Both the position numbers and the translations under genes were made by a program. This document shows, in pieces, positions 1 through 11,475 of a DNA stretch of 64,000 bases. Location of the stretch: the NCBI GenBank assembly GCA_946811185.2, contig OX328101.1, forward strand, positions 27,636,122 through 27,700,121. The letters run 5' to 3'. Under the pieces are notes generated by a model, which worked only from the letters and a program-made list of their open reading frames with translations, did no database searches and had not been told where the DNA came from. Position 1 is the first letter of the stretch, and each line of letters opens with the position of its first letter. The stretch is from Hippopus hippopus. Lineage: Eukaryota; Mollusca; Bivalvia; Cardiida; Cardiidae.

Positions 1-109
1 AATAAATAGGCATCTCCTGGCTCGAAATAGTGCTTAAATTCGGCACCCGGCATACGGTAGGGATTTTTGTGACGAAAAGAATCGTCTCCCGACATGAGGG
101 AGGATAAGG
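1..109 (-). CDS. possible host exon, partial at window edge
   Basis: Read on the minus strand, a good 3' splice site (CTGAC branch-like motif, pyrimidine run, CACAG) ends at 110. An open frame then runs off the window edge. In the most protein-like frame an ATG lies at 95-93 (codons MSGDDSFRHK), followed by a charged, aromatic stretch that includes the residues KHYFEPGDAYL. A second frame is also open and the piece is only about 36 codons, so the call is weak. I do not recognise the protein. It is the only part of the flanks that looks like host coding sequence. Confidence 0.3.
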
Positions 110-589
110 CTGTGAGAAAAAAAGTCAGTATCAGAGCAAATTAACAGTACACAGAAGCCGAAATAAATGTGTGGGTCACACTTCCTACGTCACATCCGGT
201 TTATCGAAGATTTCACAAACTCGCACAGGTGTGCAAACCGCATTTTCGCTTATAACTCTCTTTTTACGAAAGACATTGAAATATGGTTTTCAATTTTAAG
301 GTTGTTTTCATTTAAGGATTCATATATCCAAAAATAGCTTTGGTCTGGAGTTACCCTTTAAAATATCTGATGCTTAGAGACTTAACTCGGCGCTCTAAGA
401 GTAAAGTATTCGGAAACAAGACAATAAACCACGAAAAAAAAAATGTACAGGCTGATTAATAATTGATGACGAACTAACGAGAAACAATCTTGCGCGGATG
501 TCTACCCTTATAGCCCCGAATAAACCCACCAGATATTTCTCAGTCTAGAAATAAGACCCAAATAGTTGCACTTTTGATTTTGTTCAGAT
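110..589. other. non-repetitive AT-rich sequence, no gene seen
   Basis: If the exon at 1-109 is real, this is its upstream intron. Nothing else is recognisable. Confidence 0.4.
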
Positions 590-682
590 TGTCTCTGCAA
601 AAGCAGACAGTGTAGATAGAGGATCAGACAGGACGTTTTGTACATCCTAATCTTTATCTTGATCTACACTGGCCGCAAAGCT
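590..682 (+). repeat. MITE-C, degenerate hairpin core
   Basis: Keeps the ACAGTGTAGAT and ATCTTGATCTACACT arms around a diverged centre. The outer parts are lost or unrecognisable. Confidence 0.6.
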
Positions 683-799
683 ACTATATTTGTCAAAAAA
701 GAACGAGTAAATAAAGGAATGACTCTTAACTTCACAATGATAGTATCAGTATACAAACAGTAATTTTTTGAAATCCCTCAGGCCCGTTTAAGGGTAAAA

Positions 800-895
800 T
801 TTCTCATAATATCGGACAGTGTAGATTTAAGGTTAGACTGCACGTTTTGTGCAGTCTGATCTGATTCTACACTGTCCACAAAGGTACCTAGAAAT
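800..895 (+). repeat. MITE-C hairpin core
   Basis: GGACAGTGTAGAT and GATTCTACACTGTCC arms flank a CAGTCTGATC inner stem. This is a diverged copy. Confidence 0.6.
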
Positions 896-1458
896 TTAAA
901 AGCACCCTAAGAGTATCCTACTTGTAATTTTTTTCCGCCTTATCGGACAGTTATCGCAATCGTTGATAAGCCATCAGATACTCGCACGAAAGAAATCAGT
1001 ATTTGACCGTAGACCTAACAAAATTGCGATTATTTCCATTTTTTAAACATGCAATCATTTTGAAAACGGTTATTTGCAATAAACATGCTGAAATGAACGT
1101 ATTATTAGATGAAAGGGCAAACTATGAGAACCGCTGCTGATGTCTTTTATAAGGGAAAATCACTCATTCTTATTTTATGATAAATTCACGTTATGACAAA
1201 ATTACTAACACATACTTAAAGCGGCATAAAACTAGATTTTGACCTCAATAAGAATATTTTATCAGGAAATATTTGGTAAGTTAAAATTGTTTGGAAATGT
1301 ATATTTACTCTTAGTTAGAATAGAGACCCTCAAGTATTATTTGTCATCGCTTGGGCTCGAACATGCAACCATAAAGTCTACAGTCTAGCGAATTAACCGC
1401 GCACACTTTCCGCGCAACTATTCATGTTGCGTAACATTTAAAATGTTTACATGTAAAT
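896..1458. other. no gene or clear repeat seen
   Basis: AT-rich sequence without a long frame, tRNA-like box or recurrent family member. Confidence 0.4.
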
Positions 1459-1714
1459 GAGGGGCGCTCTGGCAAAAAGGACTCTAATGAATCTCCGTGA
1501 TGCATTATATCAAGCAATTCATCAAATAATTATGTATCCATAAAATCAATTTTGTCTAACAACGAACCATGTGGTAGACTGGTCCTTTGACACGCAGGAA
1601 AGGGACCAATAACAAAAAGTTTCGACCCAGGTCAGCCTGCGCGGACTGCACAGGCTGACCTGGGTCGAAACTTTTTGCAGATGCATTATACCACCTTTTC
1701 ACAGAGCACGGCTC
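1459..1714 (-). repeat. MITE-A copy 1
   Basis: A full-length copy in reverse orientation. It has the central palindrome CAGGTCAGCCTGCGCG and ends in AGCACGGCTC. Both flanks are AAAT, a likely 4-bp target duplication. Confidence 0.8.
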
Positions 1715-2094
1715 AAATGTAAGGCCGAACTGATCTTTTGTTTTGATCGACTTTTTGCGTTTGTCCGTGTACACTGAAAATTAGAATAATAATTTTGGCT
1801 CCACTACGATTCGAATCGTTCAGATATTTTCTGTTCATTGAAAATCGAATATGCTCCAGGAGATGCGTGTGTCAACAGATTGCCTCGTGCACACGATGCG
1901 TTTTTATGCCATCCTGAAGCAGGACATTTTTCTTTTTCATGCATGTAATTTGGCAAACGGAAAAAATGCTCATCAGAAGAAAGCGTTAAGAGTTTAGGAT
2001 TTAATGAGTAAATTAAATGGAACCAAAGTTCTTGGTACACAGAACTATATATAGTCTTAAATTTGTGTTTCCTTATTTTGCTTTCTCATGCCGT

Positions 2095-2330
2095 ATTTAG
2101 CATTATTTCAGTTTAATCGCGGAGGCCAGTGTACCTACAACGTATCCATGCTTTCCTCGAGATTCTTCTACCGGAACTACGCACAACAGTCTTTCCAAGC
2201 CGCTAGCTGCTTTTTCATATATATGTATCATGATACAACGAATTGAATTACAATGAGTTCATTATTTCTTGGAAAGAATTGGCCGAGTTTGAAACAGAAC
2301 CAGTGATCCCTGAGTTTCGAATCATGTGAG
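2095..2330 (-). repeat. degenerate SINE, same family as 36,670-36,995
   Basis: Shares the CATTATTTCAGTT, GCGGCCAGTG-like, CCATGCTTTCCT and CTTCCAAGCC blocks with the better copy at 36.7 kb. The tRNA-like head is lost. Confidence 0.55.
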
Positions 2331-2444
2331 CTAAAAACTGAACTAGACCCAGTCTACAGTTTTGGGCCTTTCCAATTGAACAATCTTCGCTCCTACGTGG
2401 TTAATTCGTAAGCTGAAAAGCGCGGCGGTATTGGGACCATGTAG

Positions 2445-2515
2445 ATCAAGATCAGACTGCACAGAAGCTACAGTCTGAAGTTACAACAACACTGCCCGAC
2501 ACAGAAAAGTTCTTT
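2445..2515 (+). repeat. MITE-C remnant
   Basis: GTAGATCAAGATCAGACTGC arm with a decayed partner arm. Confidence 0.4.
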
Positions 2516-3032
2516 CCTAGCGAAAAGAACTTTGAAATACATGTGTCAGTACTTGGGTTTTTACTATTCGTTGGAAATTTTCATCTAATTCCTTCAGCAG
2601 TTTAACTCTAGACCTCATAATCTAGAGTTTCTTACGAGTTTCTGACGAAACACTGAGAAAGTCGAGAAAATAATGCCCAGCCTTTTCTCTTTCTACCTAC
2701 AATGCTTTACTACGTTTTCAAAGACAAAGCTCATCATTTTAGTCACATTCTTTTGTATTGGCCAAGTCTGAGATTTTGTTATTTGGTAAAGAGTTAAGCC
2801 TAGAAGACAATAGAGAATCCCAGTAGAACAAACGTAATGAAATAAGACAACAGATTACCAACACAGAAACACATTTTCTCTCCCTCCGTTAATAGGTAAA
2901 ATGTCAAGAAGACAGATAGACAAATCTTCCCAAATCTTTCCTGAGAGGAAATATCCCGGGCTCAGAATATCGACCACGTGATTAGGATTAGCCTACTGTC
3001 TGCCGCAGATATGACGTTACAGGGGCATATAT

Positions 3033-3152
3033 CTGGGTTATTACACGGCTGATGAGGGCCGGAGAATGATATCGGCCCGCCACCTTGATATCTGCCCCGA
3101 GGGCTTTAGCCGATATCACTCTCCGGCCCTCATCAGCCGTGTAATAACCTCT
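3033..3152. repeat. foldback palindrome
   Basis: GGTTATTACACGGCTGATGA at the left is matched by its reverse complement near 3130-3150. The stem includes GGGCCGGAGA and GATATCGGC around a short loop. No other copy of this hairpin is visible in the window. Confidence 0.75.
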
Positions 3153-3177
3153 ATTTATTATTAACAGAATGTAATAA

Positions 3178-3258
3178 TAACGCTTATCCTGCTAAATAAC
3201 AAACATGAAACTTTCAAGCTGATAGTAAAAACCCAAAATTTGCTATTTCAAAGGTATT

Positions 3259-3294
<36 letters not shown>

Positions 3295-3385
3295 TGTAAT
3301 TGGACAGTGTAGATCCAAGATCAGACTGCACGTTCTGTGCAGTCTGATCTTGATCTACACTGTCCGCAAAAGGTCAGTATTTCCT
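3178..3385 (+). repeat. MITE-C with an internal GA microsatellite
   Basis: Nearly complete copy. It starts at TTATCCTGCTAAATAA, continues through the AACTTTCAAGCTGATAGT block and ends with the hairpin closing CTGTCCGCAAAAGGTCAGTA. A (GA)n run of about 15 units at 3,261-3,291 has grown where other copies read TATTTTTGGG. Confidence 0.8.
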
Positions 3386-3892
3386 ATAACACTGCGTTTA
3401 TCATCATCCCCGACCGCTAGTCAGTTTCTTTTCGTTTTACACTCAATTTTCTATCCGTGGGACATCTAAATAGCGAAATATAGTTTTTGTATACATGGAT
3501 ATTAATGAGCTATCAGTGACTTCTTAAGCAATCAAAATTCATGTTTTGATTATATACTCTTTTACATGGAGTGTCTTTGATGACAAATTTGGGATTTTGT
3601 TTTTGAAATATTAAGGACGGCTCACATATAATTAGTGCTACACCTTTATGTTTATTAATTAATAATTTGAAACGCAAAAAAGTTGATATTTTCAGAGCTC
3701 TGCAGAGTGTCAAGTAAACACAGGAACAACAGGTTTCTAATTGCTCTATATTGGGACCGCATTATATTGACATTCTGTCAGCTCCAGGAATCCATTACAT
3801 TTTTTTTTCTTGTTCAGCCCTAGCAAAATGTTACTTGATGATGTAGGTGCTTAGATAACCAAAGTTTTACCTGTCGAAGTAGTCAGTATGTC

Positions 3893-4125
3893 CGTCCGTC
3901 CGTCCGTCAGCCCGCCTGTTGTCCGTCCGTAATCTCGCCGTCCGTTAGTCTATCTTTTCCTCCTTCCCTCCGAACGTCTGTCTGTCTGTCTAATTGCCTG
4001 TCTTTTCTTCCGTCTGACCACTTGCCCGTTTCTACGTCCGTCTGCCCTCCTCTCTCTCCTCTCCCTCCCCCTCTCTCTCTCCCTCCCTTCTTCCCTTTCT
4101 CTCTCTCTTTCTCTCATCCGAAACG
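3893..4125. repeat. CCGT/CT-rich low-complexity tract
   Basis: GTCC and GTCT tetranucleotide runs grade into CTCTCTCC runs. Open frames here are by-products of the simple repeat. Confidence 0.8.
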
Positions 4126-5030
4126 GGGTTGCCTTTGAAAGTAGGAAAAAAGTATATAACACGTATGTGGCAACTTTTTTCGTAGAAGAGTCCTTAGGTA
4201 AGACACTTTAGAAACCTACCATTGTATACGTCATACCTGGGGTATACATGAACACGTAAACTGTAATTGTGATGTGATTGGAATATTGTTCAAGCGGCGT
4301 AATTAATCATTGAACCATTGTACATGGCAACTAACTTTAACTCTGTATGAATAAATAAGCATACTCTATGAAGCTAATAAAACCATAAAATAGCTGCTTG
4401 TAATTAACTTAACAGACCTATCTATCATTTAAAAAATACGTATCTCTATTCTGTTCTGTTGTGTTTCTTTGGCCGATACAAGTGTCACATGATGTGAGAA
4501 ACTTACAGCCAAATACTCTAACACTTTGAACCGGCCGATCTTATTTGAACACTATGAAACTATGCATGTATAGAAAGAAGGTTTTAATACTGAACTTTTC
4601 GCACTGAACTATTCCTGTACAGGTATCTGAATTTCTACAAGTTCAGTACTGAGCTAAGGATGACTAGTAGGAACAATGTATAGGAATTCATTTTATGCCA
4701 AGGACTCACAGTTCCTCGATTTGGTGTCAAAGATCACTTGAGAAAACATGCAGCCGAAAATACAGAAAGCGCAGGTATATGCCGACGTCACAGATCGAGA
4801 TCAGAACGTGCGGGTATGATCTTCGATCTATACCTTTCGCTTGATAGTCAAGTCTGTGAGATAAATTCTACGTGAGTTTCAACGGATTGTATTTCAGCTG
4901 TCAAAAGAGTTATTGCTATTAACTCTGAAAGACATCAAAGTAGAAATTCCTTCAAAACGGTTGTACACCTTCCCCCAATTCCCCTACCACCCACACCACC
5001 CTAACAAATAAGTTCAAGGAGGCATATTTA
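4126..5030. other. no gene seen
   Basis: Only a weak hairpin around 4,785-4,850 (CGACGTCACAGATCGAGATC and a GATCTTCGATCTATACC partner), probably a decayed MITE-C relative. Confidence 0.4.
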
Positions 5031-5034
5031 TCAT

Positions 5035-5180
5035 AACCTGTATGGTTCATTGGTAAAGTGTTGGACTCGTAATCTTGAGGTCTCAGGTTCGACCCTAGCC
5101 TAGTGCTGGTGAAACATGAAACATATATGATAAAGCGAGCTGTCGTCATAACTTGACTAAAATATTGTTAAAAGCTGTGT
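5035..5180 (+). repeat. tRNA-derived SINE, short copy
   Basis: An A-box-like TGGTTCATTGGTAAAGTG and a B box GGTTCGACCC are 35-40 nt apart. The tail reads TAGTGCTGGTGAAACATGAA then GAGCTGTCGTCATAACTTGA. The same tail recurs at 13.8 kb and 20.6 kb. Confidence 0.65.
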
Positions 5181-5310
5181 AAGTTCCATTATAATCAACC
5201 AGTCAATAGTCACACCTATATCTCGTTACCGATTCATGAAATCCAAAAATTTGGTCAAATTACTGTCACATAAATTATTCAAGTGACATGTTTCTGTCAC
5301 GTATATGTAT

Positions 5311-5559
5311 CACTCTCTGTGAAACGAAGGCTTAATGCATCTGCAAAAAGTTTCGACCAGGTCAGTCTGCGCAGTTCGCGCAGGCTGATCTGAGTCGAAA
5401 CTTTTGCTATTGGTCAGTTATTTGCATGATTCAGTGTACCTCATTATTCAGTCGTTTATAATACAAACTGAATATTAAGGATGCATTATTATGTGATGAC
5501 TTCCTTAGTATCATGCATCACGAAGATCCATTAAACCCTCTTTCGCCAGAGCATGGCCC
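5311..5559 (+). repeat. MITE-A copy 2
   Basis: Runs from CTCTGTGAAACGAAGGC to CAGAGCATGGCCC and is abutted directly by MITE-B at 5,564. Confidence 0.75.
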
Positions 5560-5563
5560 ATTT

Positions 5564-5823
5564 GCATGCAACACGCGAAAAGGGACATTCAGACATGTGC
5601 GTAAAGTGTCGTTTCGGATCAGCCTGCGCGGACTGCGCAGGCTGATTCGAGACGACACTTTCCGATCGTGTGTGATTTCCTGTTTCACGCAAGTCTACTG
5701 TAGGACAAAATCTAATGTTGACATAAAGTACCGTCTCAGATTAGCCTGCGAGGACTGCGCAGGTTGATCCGAGACGACACTTTAAGCAAATGTCCGAAAG
5801 CCCCTTTTAGCATATCGCAGACC
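5564..5823 (+). repeat. MITE-B copy 1
   Basis: Both palindromes are present (CGGATCAGCCTGCGCGGACT and GATTAGCCTGCGAGGACT). The terminus is eroded to GCATATCGCAGACC. Confidence 0.8.
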
Positions 5824-6114
5824 ATAATTATATAACTACTCTGTTATAGTTAGATTGACATTTTATGGTCAACAGGATAGTGCTTGCGTAATGTATGATT
5901 GCAAGCCCGGCTGAATTCGTCGAGGTTTTGTCGTCTGCATCGTTGTTAAAATGAATTTTAGAACCAGGTAAAAAGAAAACCAAAAAGTTAAAGCGACTAG
6001 ACAACTTCTTCCCTTGTTAAAAAGTTCTTTTTCTATGCCAGGGACTTACACCATCCGTACAATAACATATAGTAATCTTCATAATAATTTCCATACCTTT
6101 AACTGGTATTAGTA

Positions 6115-6185
6115 TGATTAGAATTAAGATGCGTTTTAACACCCGCACTGTTTAATCTACAGGGCCTTTAAGGAAATACCTCCAA
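6115..6185. repeat. MITE-E end fragment
   Basis: Matches the right end of the foldback family: a diverged GTTTTAACACCCGC, then GGGCCTTTA. Confidence 0.45.
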
Positions 6186-6517
6186 AAAATTGTTTTGTCT
6201 TCTATTTTTTCTTTCTTCTTCACTGATGGTTTGCCAGCTATTGCCTTACTTCATTCAGGGATAAATTGTTTTGAAGCTTGGATATATTTTTTAAAATATG
6301 AATAGCGCCATTTGAAGGTTGATAAGAACTACAAGCTTGAAACTTGGATACAAGTAAAATACAGAGGTCGTGACAACTTTCTGCTTTGACATAATCACTT
6401 TTTTATGTGGAATTCTTCAGAACAGAAAAACAAAAAGTATTCTGCAGGTGAAAGCGTACGAATAAGAATGTCAACTTAAGAAAACAGACTATTCAGGTTG
6501 TTTTAAATCCTTGTATA

Positions 6518-6720
6518 TCAAAATAAATTTTACAGCCAATTGACAATAGTAAAAGCCATATAGTGTGATTTCATATACCTTTTCACAAAGAAATCTCACC
6601 GTCTCGGAACGTGTAGATCAAGACCAGACAGCAGGTTTTGTGCAGTCTGATCTTGATCTACAATGTGTGCAATTTAAGCGCTACGACAAAGTCGTTTTTA
6701 ACAGCCTAAGGGTCAACAAT
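6518..6720 (+). repeat. MITE-C copy
   Basis: Hairpin GTGTAGATCAAGACCAGAC / GTGCAGTCTGATCTTGATCT, with a recognisable left flank. Confidence 0.6.
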
Positions 6721-6799
6721 ATTGGTTAATGATTCGTAAAATATCAGGACTATGTACAGGTCTTTACCCTTCCATATCTATGCGCAACATTGGCGCCTT

Positions 6800-6880
6800 T
6801 AACAGGCACAGTAGACCTACATCAGACTGCACAAAACGTGCAGAATAATCTTTAATCTACACCGTCTGAGACTTGAACAC
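6800..6880 (-). repeat. MITE-C remnant
   Basis: ACATCAGACTGCACAAAACG arm with a decayed TAATCTACACCGTCTGAG partner. Confidence 0.5.
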
Positions 6881-6995
6881 AAGGTACATGAATGTCTGAC
6901 CGATTTCTTTTTTCTTTCAATCACACGCATTCTTTCCCAAGATGAGATATCATTCATCTGGTGCTGGACGAGTAACAGTTCAAACAAAATCATAT

Positions 6996-7256
6996 GAGCC
7001 GTGCTCTGTGAAAAGGGGGCTTGATGCATCTGCGAAAAGTTTCGACCCAGGTCAGCCTGCGCAGTCCGCGCAGGCTGACCTGGGCCGAAACCTTTCGCTA
7101 TTGGTAGATTTTCTGCATGTCAAAGGATCAGTCTACCTCATGATTGAGTCGGTTGTTAAAAAAAGTGGCTATTATGGATCCATAAGTATGTGATGGCTTT
7201 CTTGGTATGATGGATTACGGAGATGCATTAAGCCCCCTTTTGCCAGAGCACGGCTC
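6996..7256 (+). repeat. MITE-A copy 3, near-perfect
   Basis: Best reference copy of the family. It starts at the terminus GAGCCGTGCTCTGTGAAAAG, followed by the palindrome AGGTCAGCCTGCGCAGTCCG. A spacer with CATGATTGAGTCGGTTG and GGATCCATAAGTATGTGATG leads to the end GCCAGAGCACGGCTC. It is almost identical to the copy at 39,530, so the family moved recently. ATAT lies on both sides. It has no coding capacity. Confidence 0.9.
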
Positions 7257-7439
7257 ATATCTAAGTAACTATCTAAGCCTTTCAGGCAAAACAATGGTCT
7301 CACGGTCAGAGAGATAGGCAATGAAAGTATAAATGTTTACCCTCTAAATATTTCGACACATTCTCCGGTACAAGAGCTCCATAATATTGTGACAAATAAG
7401 AACCAATTTTTTTCTTGATAAAACTGCTTTCTTGAATGT

Positions 7440-7735
7440 CTTTGCCATTGATTGTGTCTTGTTTATGCTTGCTTGCTTGCTTGATTGATTGATTGATAGA
7501 TTGATTGACTGATTGATCAGCTGGTTTGTTGGTCGGTTGGTTGGTTGGTTGGTTGGTGATTGTTTGGTTGATCGATCGTCCGGCCGTCGGTCCGTCCGAC
7601 CGTCTGTCCGGCCGTCCGCCCATTCGCCTGTCCGCTCGCTCACCCCTCCGTCCGTTCGTTCGTTCGTTCGTTCGTTCATTTATTCATTCATTCATTCATT
7701 CATTCATATTCACATTTTTACTTACTTATCTACCT
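7440..7735. repeat. compound tetranucleotide microsatellite
   Basis: GCTT, GATT, GGTT, GTCC, GTTC and ATTC runs follow in succession. Long open frames on both strands here are low-complexity artefacts. Confidence 0.9.
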
Positions 7736-7876
7736 TTAAGTAAATACACACACATTCCAATGCAGACTTTTAAATGTATACCGAAAGGTTAAACTCCAAC
7801 CATGAAGTAAATGGACTGGCCCGGAGGAGGAATTATTAATAACTGACCGTATAATATATTGTTTAACAATGTAAAT

Positions 7877-8137
7877 GAGCCGCAATCTGGCAAAAGGGGG
7901 CTTAATGCATCTCCGTGATGCGTGATTTCAAGCAAGCCATCACATAAGCATGGATCCATTATAGCCACTTTTTTAAACAACCGACTTAATAATGAGGTAC
8001 GCCGATCCATTCACATACAGAAAATTAACCCATAGCGAAAAGTTTCGGCCCAGGTCAGCCTGCGCGGACTGCGCAGGCTAACCTGGGTCGATATTTTTCG
8101 CAGATGCATTAAGCCCCCTTTTTACAGAGCATTGCTC
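7877..8137 (-). repeat. MITE-A copy 4
   Basis: Complete reverse-oriented copy, flanked by AAAT on both sides. Confidence 0.85.
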
Positions 8138-8224
8138 AAATATTTTTATCTGTAAATGTTTCCAAGGTTTTCAATTTCAATACTTTTGACTAGTTTTTTT
8201 TTTTAATAGACAGACAATACGTTT

Positions 8225-8440
8225 GAGCCACAGTCTGGCAAAAGAAGGTCATCTCTGTGATACATTATACCAAGCAAGTGGTTACATAATTTTGGGTCTA
8301 TAGAATCCATTTTGTGTTATAACCGACTCAATCAGGAGATAGAATGGTCCTTCGACATGCAGAAAAACAAAAAGTTTCGACTCATGTCAGCCTACGCGGA
8401 CTGCGCAGAGGCATTGAACACCGTTTTTCACAGAGCATGT
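8225..8440 (-). repeat. MITE-A copy 5, palindrome truncated
   Basis: The second half of the central palindrome is deleted: GCGGACTGCGCAGAGGC runs straight into the terminal block. Confidence 0.7.
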
Positions 8441-8664
8441 TTCATATATTACGAAGACAAAAACGCGATAAATTGCTATACTTGTCCAAATTGAAGGTGA
8501 TTGCAGCCGACAAATAAAATGCAGTTCAAACAATTTCTTAGGTTCTGTGCAGTCTGATCTACAATGTACGTCAATGCGATCACTACGGTACAAGGGTCGA
8601 TCAATAATAATAATAGGACTATTTAGAGCTCTAAAGAGAAAATACAGGAAAAGGTTACTCGCTA

Positions 8665-8983
8665 AGTGGCCATCAAGACAACTGATATAAACAATGAAAT
8701 TTACATGTAGAATGACTATGTAGGAGTCAAGTGCATCATGTACCATATGACCTTTACATAGAGTTGCATTTGTCATGTTTAAGAGAGTCGACTTTTAACA
8801 ATACAGTTCAACTTACATCTTAAGAGTCAACAGTCTACAAAAACATAGAGGGAAAACAAAAGAGCAATCGATTGGCCATCATGACAGTTGATATAAACAA
8901 TGAAATTTACGTGAAGTATGGCAATTAAGAAGTCAAGTGCATTATGTGCCACGCGACTTTTAACATAGCTGCGTTTGGCATGT
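8665..8983. repeat. diverged direct duplication, period about 204 bp
   Basis: GTGGCCATCAAGACAACTGA with following ATAAACAATGAAATTTAC at 8,665-8,780 recurs as TTGGCCATCATGACAGTTGA with the same follow-on at 8,869-8,983. Function unknown. Confidence 0.65.
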
Positions 8984-9017
8984 TGAAGCGAGCAATCAAA
9001 AACCAGCCATAGGCAAA

Positions 9018-9100
9018 AGAAAGGGCTTTTGCGGACAACACAGATCAAGATCAGGCTGCACAAAACGTGCAGTCTCATCTTGGATCTACACCGCTTGCCT
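9018..9100 (-). repeat. MITE-C hairpin core
   Basis: TTTTGCGGACAACACAGATC opening and ATCTTGGATCTACACCG closing. Confidence 0.65.
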
Positions 9101-9521
9101 TAGAGTAAAATATATCAAATAAAAGTCTTTCTAATTTTCAATGAGTTGTTTTTTTTGCCGTCGAAAAAGTCGAATATGTATGGTGCCAAAAGACTAAACC
9201 TACATCCCAGTACCTTAGATGACATCGTCGGGGAAGCTGAAATGATTGTTGCAAGTAATCTCCCCTTTTTCCACAATATTCTTCATACAAAACTGGAAAA
9301 ACTGTTCCCTATATTTGCAGTATCTTTCACATTTACATCACTTATAAGTACGAGGCCCATATTGGTTCGAATTATTCGGTGATGGGCTCATTCAGTCATG
9401 TTCGTATTTGACTCATCGGATACGTATGTCGGTTTACATTTTGAAATACGTAAGATTTACTTTTTTCATGTATTTGGTCAGAAAATATGAAACTCTAATA
9501 TTTAAGCTCTTTCGCTGACAA

Positions 9522-9765
9522 CTAACCCGTTACTAAATGACAAAAATTTAGACTCTTCTGCATTGAAAGCACTCGCATCTGACAAATTTAAACTGGCTCA
9601 CATTATGACATTTGTCCGTGGAAAGGTGGAAAACTGTAGGAAAAGGAGAAAATCCTGGTTTCCAGCATTTTCTCCTTCTCCCACAATGTTTCCAAAAGTA
9701 TTCTCTGTCAGATATGATAAAACATGGCAGATGGTTAAATAAAGTAGACCTTTTTGATAGCTGTT
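9522..9765 (+). repeat. MITE-D copy
   Basis: CTAACCCGTTACTAAATGAC start, the palindrome AGGAGAAAATCCTGG / CCAGCATTTTCTCCT and an ACAATGTTTCCAAAAG arm. The right end is decayed. Confidence 0.65.
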
Positions 9766-9770
9766 TAAGG

Positions 9771-10688
9771 TTTGGTCACACCAAGCTAACGGAGGAGTAA
9801 CGGATAAAAAATCATTTTATCCGTTCGTGTCCGTTCGTATCCGTTTTATGTCCGTTTCTTATCCGGTGAATGCGCTACTTGTCCGGCGACGTCCGGTGAT
9901 GTCCGTTCCGTCCAATGGGAAGTTTTGAGCATGTTCAAAAATTTCCAATGGACAAAGCGGACAGAGACGTGCAAATGACAGACTTTCATTGATTGAATTT
10001 GCGTTTATTTATCGTCGCCCCCCGTTGCCCATATGGGCGACGCCCCCTGAAGGCTGTTAGTATTGTTATGGGGGATAGTGCAGATACAGGACGAACCCCA
10101 TCCTAAGTTTCGCCTGGTTCTTTAACGTGCACGGTGTATAGCACCGTCACACGGGACCTCGGTTTAACGTTTCATCCGAAAGATTATTAGTAATTTTAGA
10201 TGGCCAGCCGTGGGAATCGAACCCACACTCTCAAGTTCACGAGTCTTACGCTCTACCAACTGAGCTATGCGGGCTGGTCAATGACAGACTTTGGATGCAT
10301 CTGACTATTTATACCCTCGGCATGTCACGTGTCCAGTACGTTCCTCGTACGTTGGTGTTCGGTACATTTTCGTTCATCGTACTTTGGAAGAACGTTTTGT
10401 CCGGTTCTCATGCGCTGCACTTCCGTTTTATCAGGTACATACCCTTACTCGTACGGTGATATCCGTTAATAGACCGTTTATTATCCGGTACATATCCGGT
10501 AAACATGCGTCTTTTCCGTTACATGTGCGGTACTCGTGCGGTCATTGTGTGCTTTCTTAGCTCCACACACCGATCGCGTGAGCCTCGAGCGGCAGAGGAG
10601 ATAAATTTTGTCACCGGATAACCAAATTCTGCAAGTTTTTGTCCGTTTTCCCTCCTTTACATATCCGTTAGCCGGTCTGACCAAGCCT
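9771..10688. repeat. TIR element with TCCGTT/TCCGGT subterminal repeats, split by a SINE
   Basis: The left end TTGGTCACACCAAGCTAACG is mirrored by GTTAGCCGGTCTGACCAA at the right end. Many ATCCGTT, GTCCGTT and ATCCGGT hexamer-type motifs lie inside both ends. A SINE at about 9,987-10,279 interrupts it. Without the SINE it is about 620 bp and non-coding. Multiple short subterminal motifs recall transposase-binding repeats of DNA transposons; the superfamily is not assignable here. Confidence 0.6.
9987..10279 (-). repeat. tRNA-derived SINE with 13-bp target duplication
   Basis: The minus strand starts with a tRNA-like head: TAGCTCAGTTGGTAGAGC is the A box and GGTTCGATTCCC the B box. A central domain with GGTCCCGTGTGACGGTGCTA and GTTAAAGAACCAGGCGAA follows, then a tail. 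The direct repeat AATGACAGACTTT at 9,974-9,986 and 10,280-10,292 is the target-site duplication. The acceptor stem pairs poorly, so this is a SINE head and not a working tRNA gene. Confidence 0.85.
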
Positions 10689-10739
10689 TTATACTACTCC
10701 ATATGAAACAGAAAAGGTATTTTTTGATCTTTGTTCAAA

Positions 10740-10830
10740 CTGCAGTAGCTGATACTGTAGATCTGAGATCAGACGATTTAGATCAAAGATCACATTCACA
10801 TTCTAATCGCTATCTACGCCGTCCCCATAA
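10740..10830 (+). repeat. MITE-C remnant
   Basis: ACTGTAGATCTGAGATCAGA arm, with CTATCTACGCCGTCC at the other end. Confidence 0.5.
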
Positions 10831-11024
10831 GCTATAGAAGTCGCAGTTGATAGTTGAAAAAGGTTCAAATTAAAAAAAAAGAAAGATGATACTTCGAAAT
10901 TTGAAACTCTAAATGCATTAGTAATCAATCTTCAACATTAATTCAAAAATCATTTTCATTTTAAAACAATATCAGTTCACTATTATATTAACCATTAAAC
11001 TATTAGATAAAATTGTGCCATGCT

Positions 11025-11278
11025 CTGTGAAAAGGGGGCTTCATGCATTTGCAGAAAGTATCCACCAAAGTCAGCCGCACAGGCTGACCTGGGCCCAAAC
11101 TTTTAGCTATTGATCAAATTTTCTGCCTGTCAAAGGACCAGTCTACCTTATGACTTAGTCGGTTGTTATATATACAACATAGATTTCATGGACTCAAAAT
11201 TACGTGGTGACTTGCTTGGTTATTTTTAAAATTGCGTCACAGAGATGCATTAAGCCCCTTTTTGCCAGAGCACGGCTC
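11025..11278 (+). repeat. MITE-A copy 6
   Basis: Complete copy. The central palindrome has lost part of its first arm (CAAAGTCAGCCGCACAGGC). Confidence 0.8.
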
Positions 11279-11399
11279 ATGATAGTTTTTTTTTTTTGTA
11301 TTCTTCTTCATCGATTAATGGACATTTTCAATCAGAAGAAAAGGCCCAGTTACGGCCATTTTTAAGGCACTTGAGGCTACAATTCTACAATTTCTCAAA

Positions 11400-11475
11400 A
11401 ACTACAGGAGAGTATAGATCCAAGATCAGTTTTCACAATCTGTGCTGGCTAATCTTAATCTACATATCTTATTGT
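11400..11475 (+). repeat. MITE-C hairpin remnant
   Basis: GAGTATAGATCCAAGATCAG arm with the partner CTAATCTTAATCTACATAT. Confidence 0.5.

Noticed and set aside
7306..7792. Frames of 76-111 codons on both strands
   Set aside because: Translated tetranucleotide microsatellite.
10203..10275. A tRNA gene, also at 17,803-17,890 and 36,935-36,995
   Set aside because: A and B boxes are good but acceptor stems pair badly and each continues into a shared SINE body.
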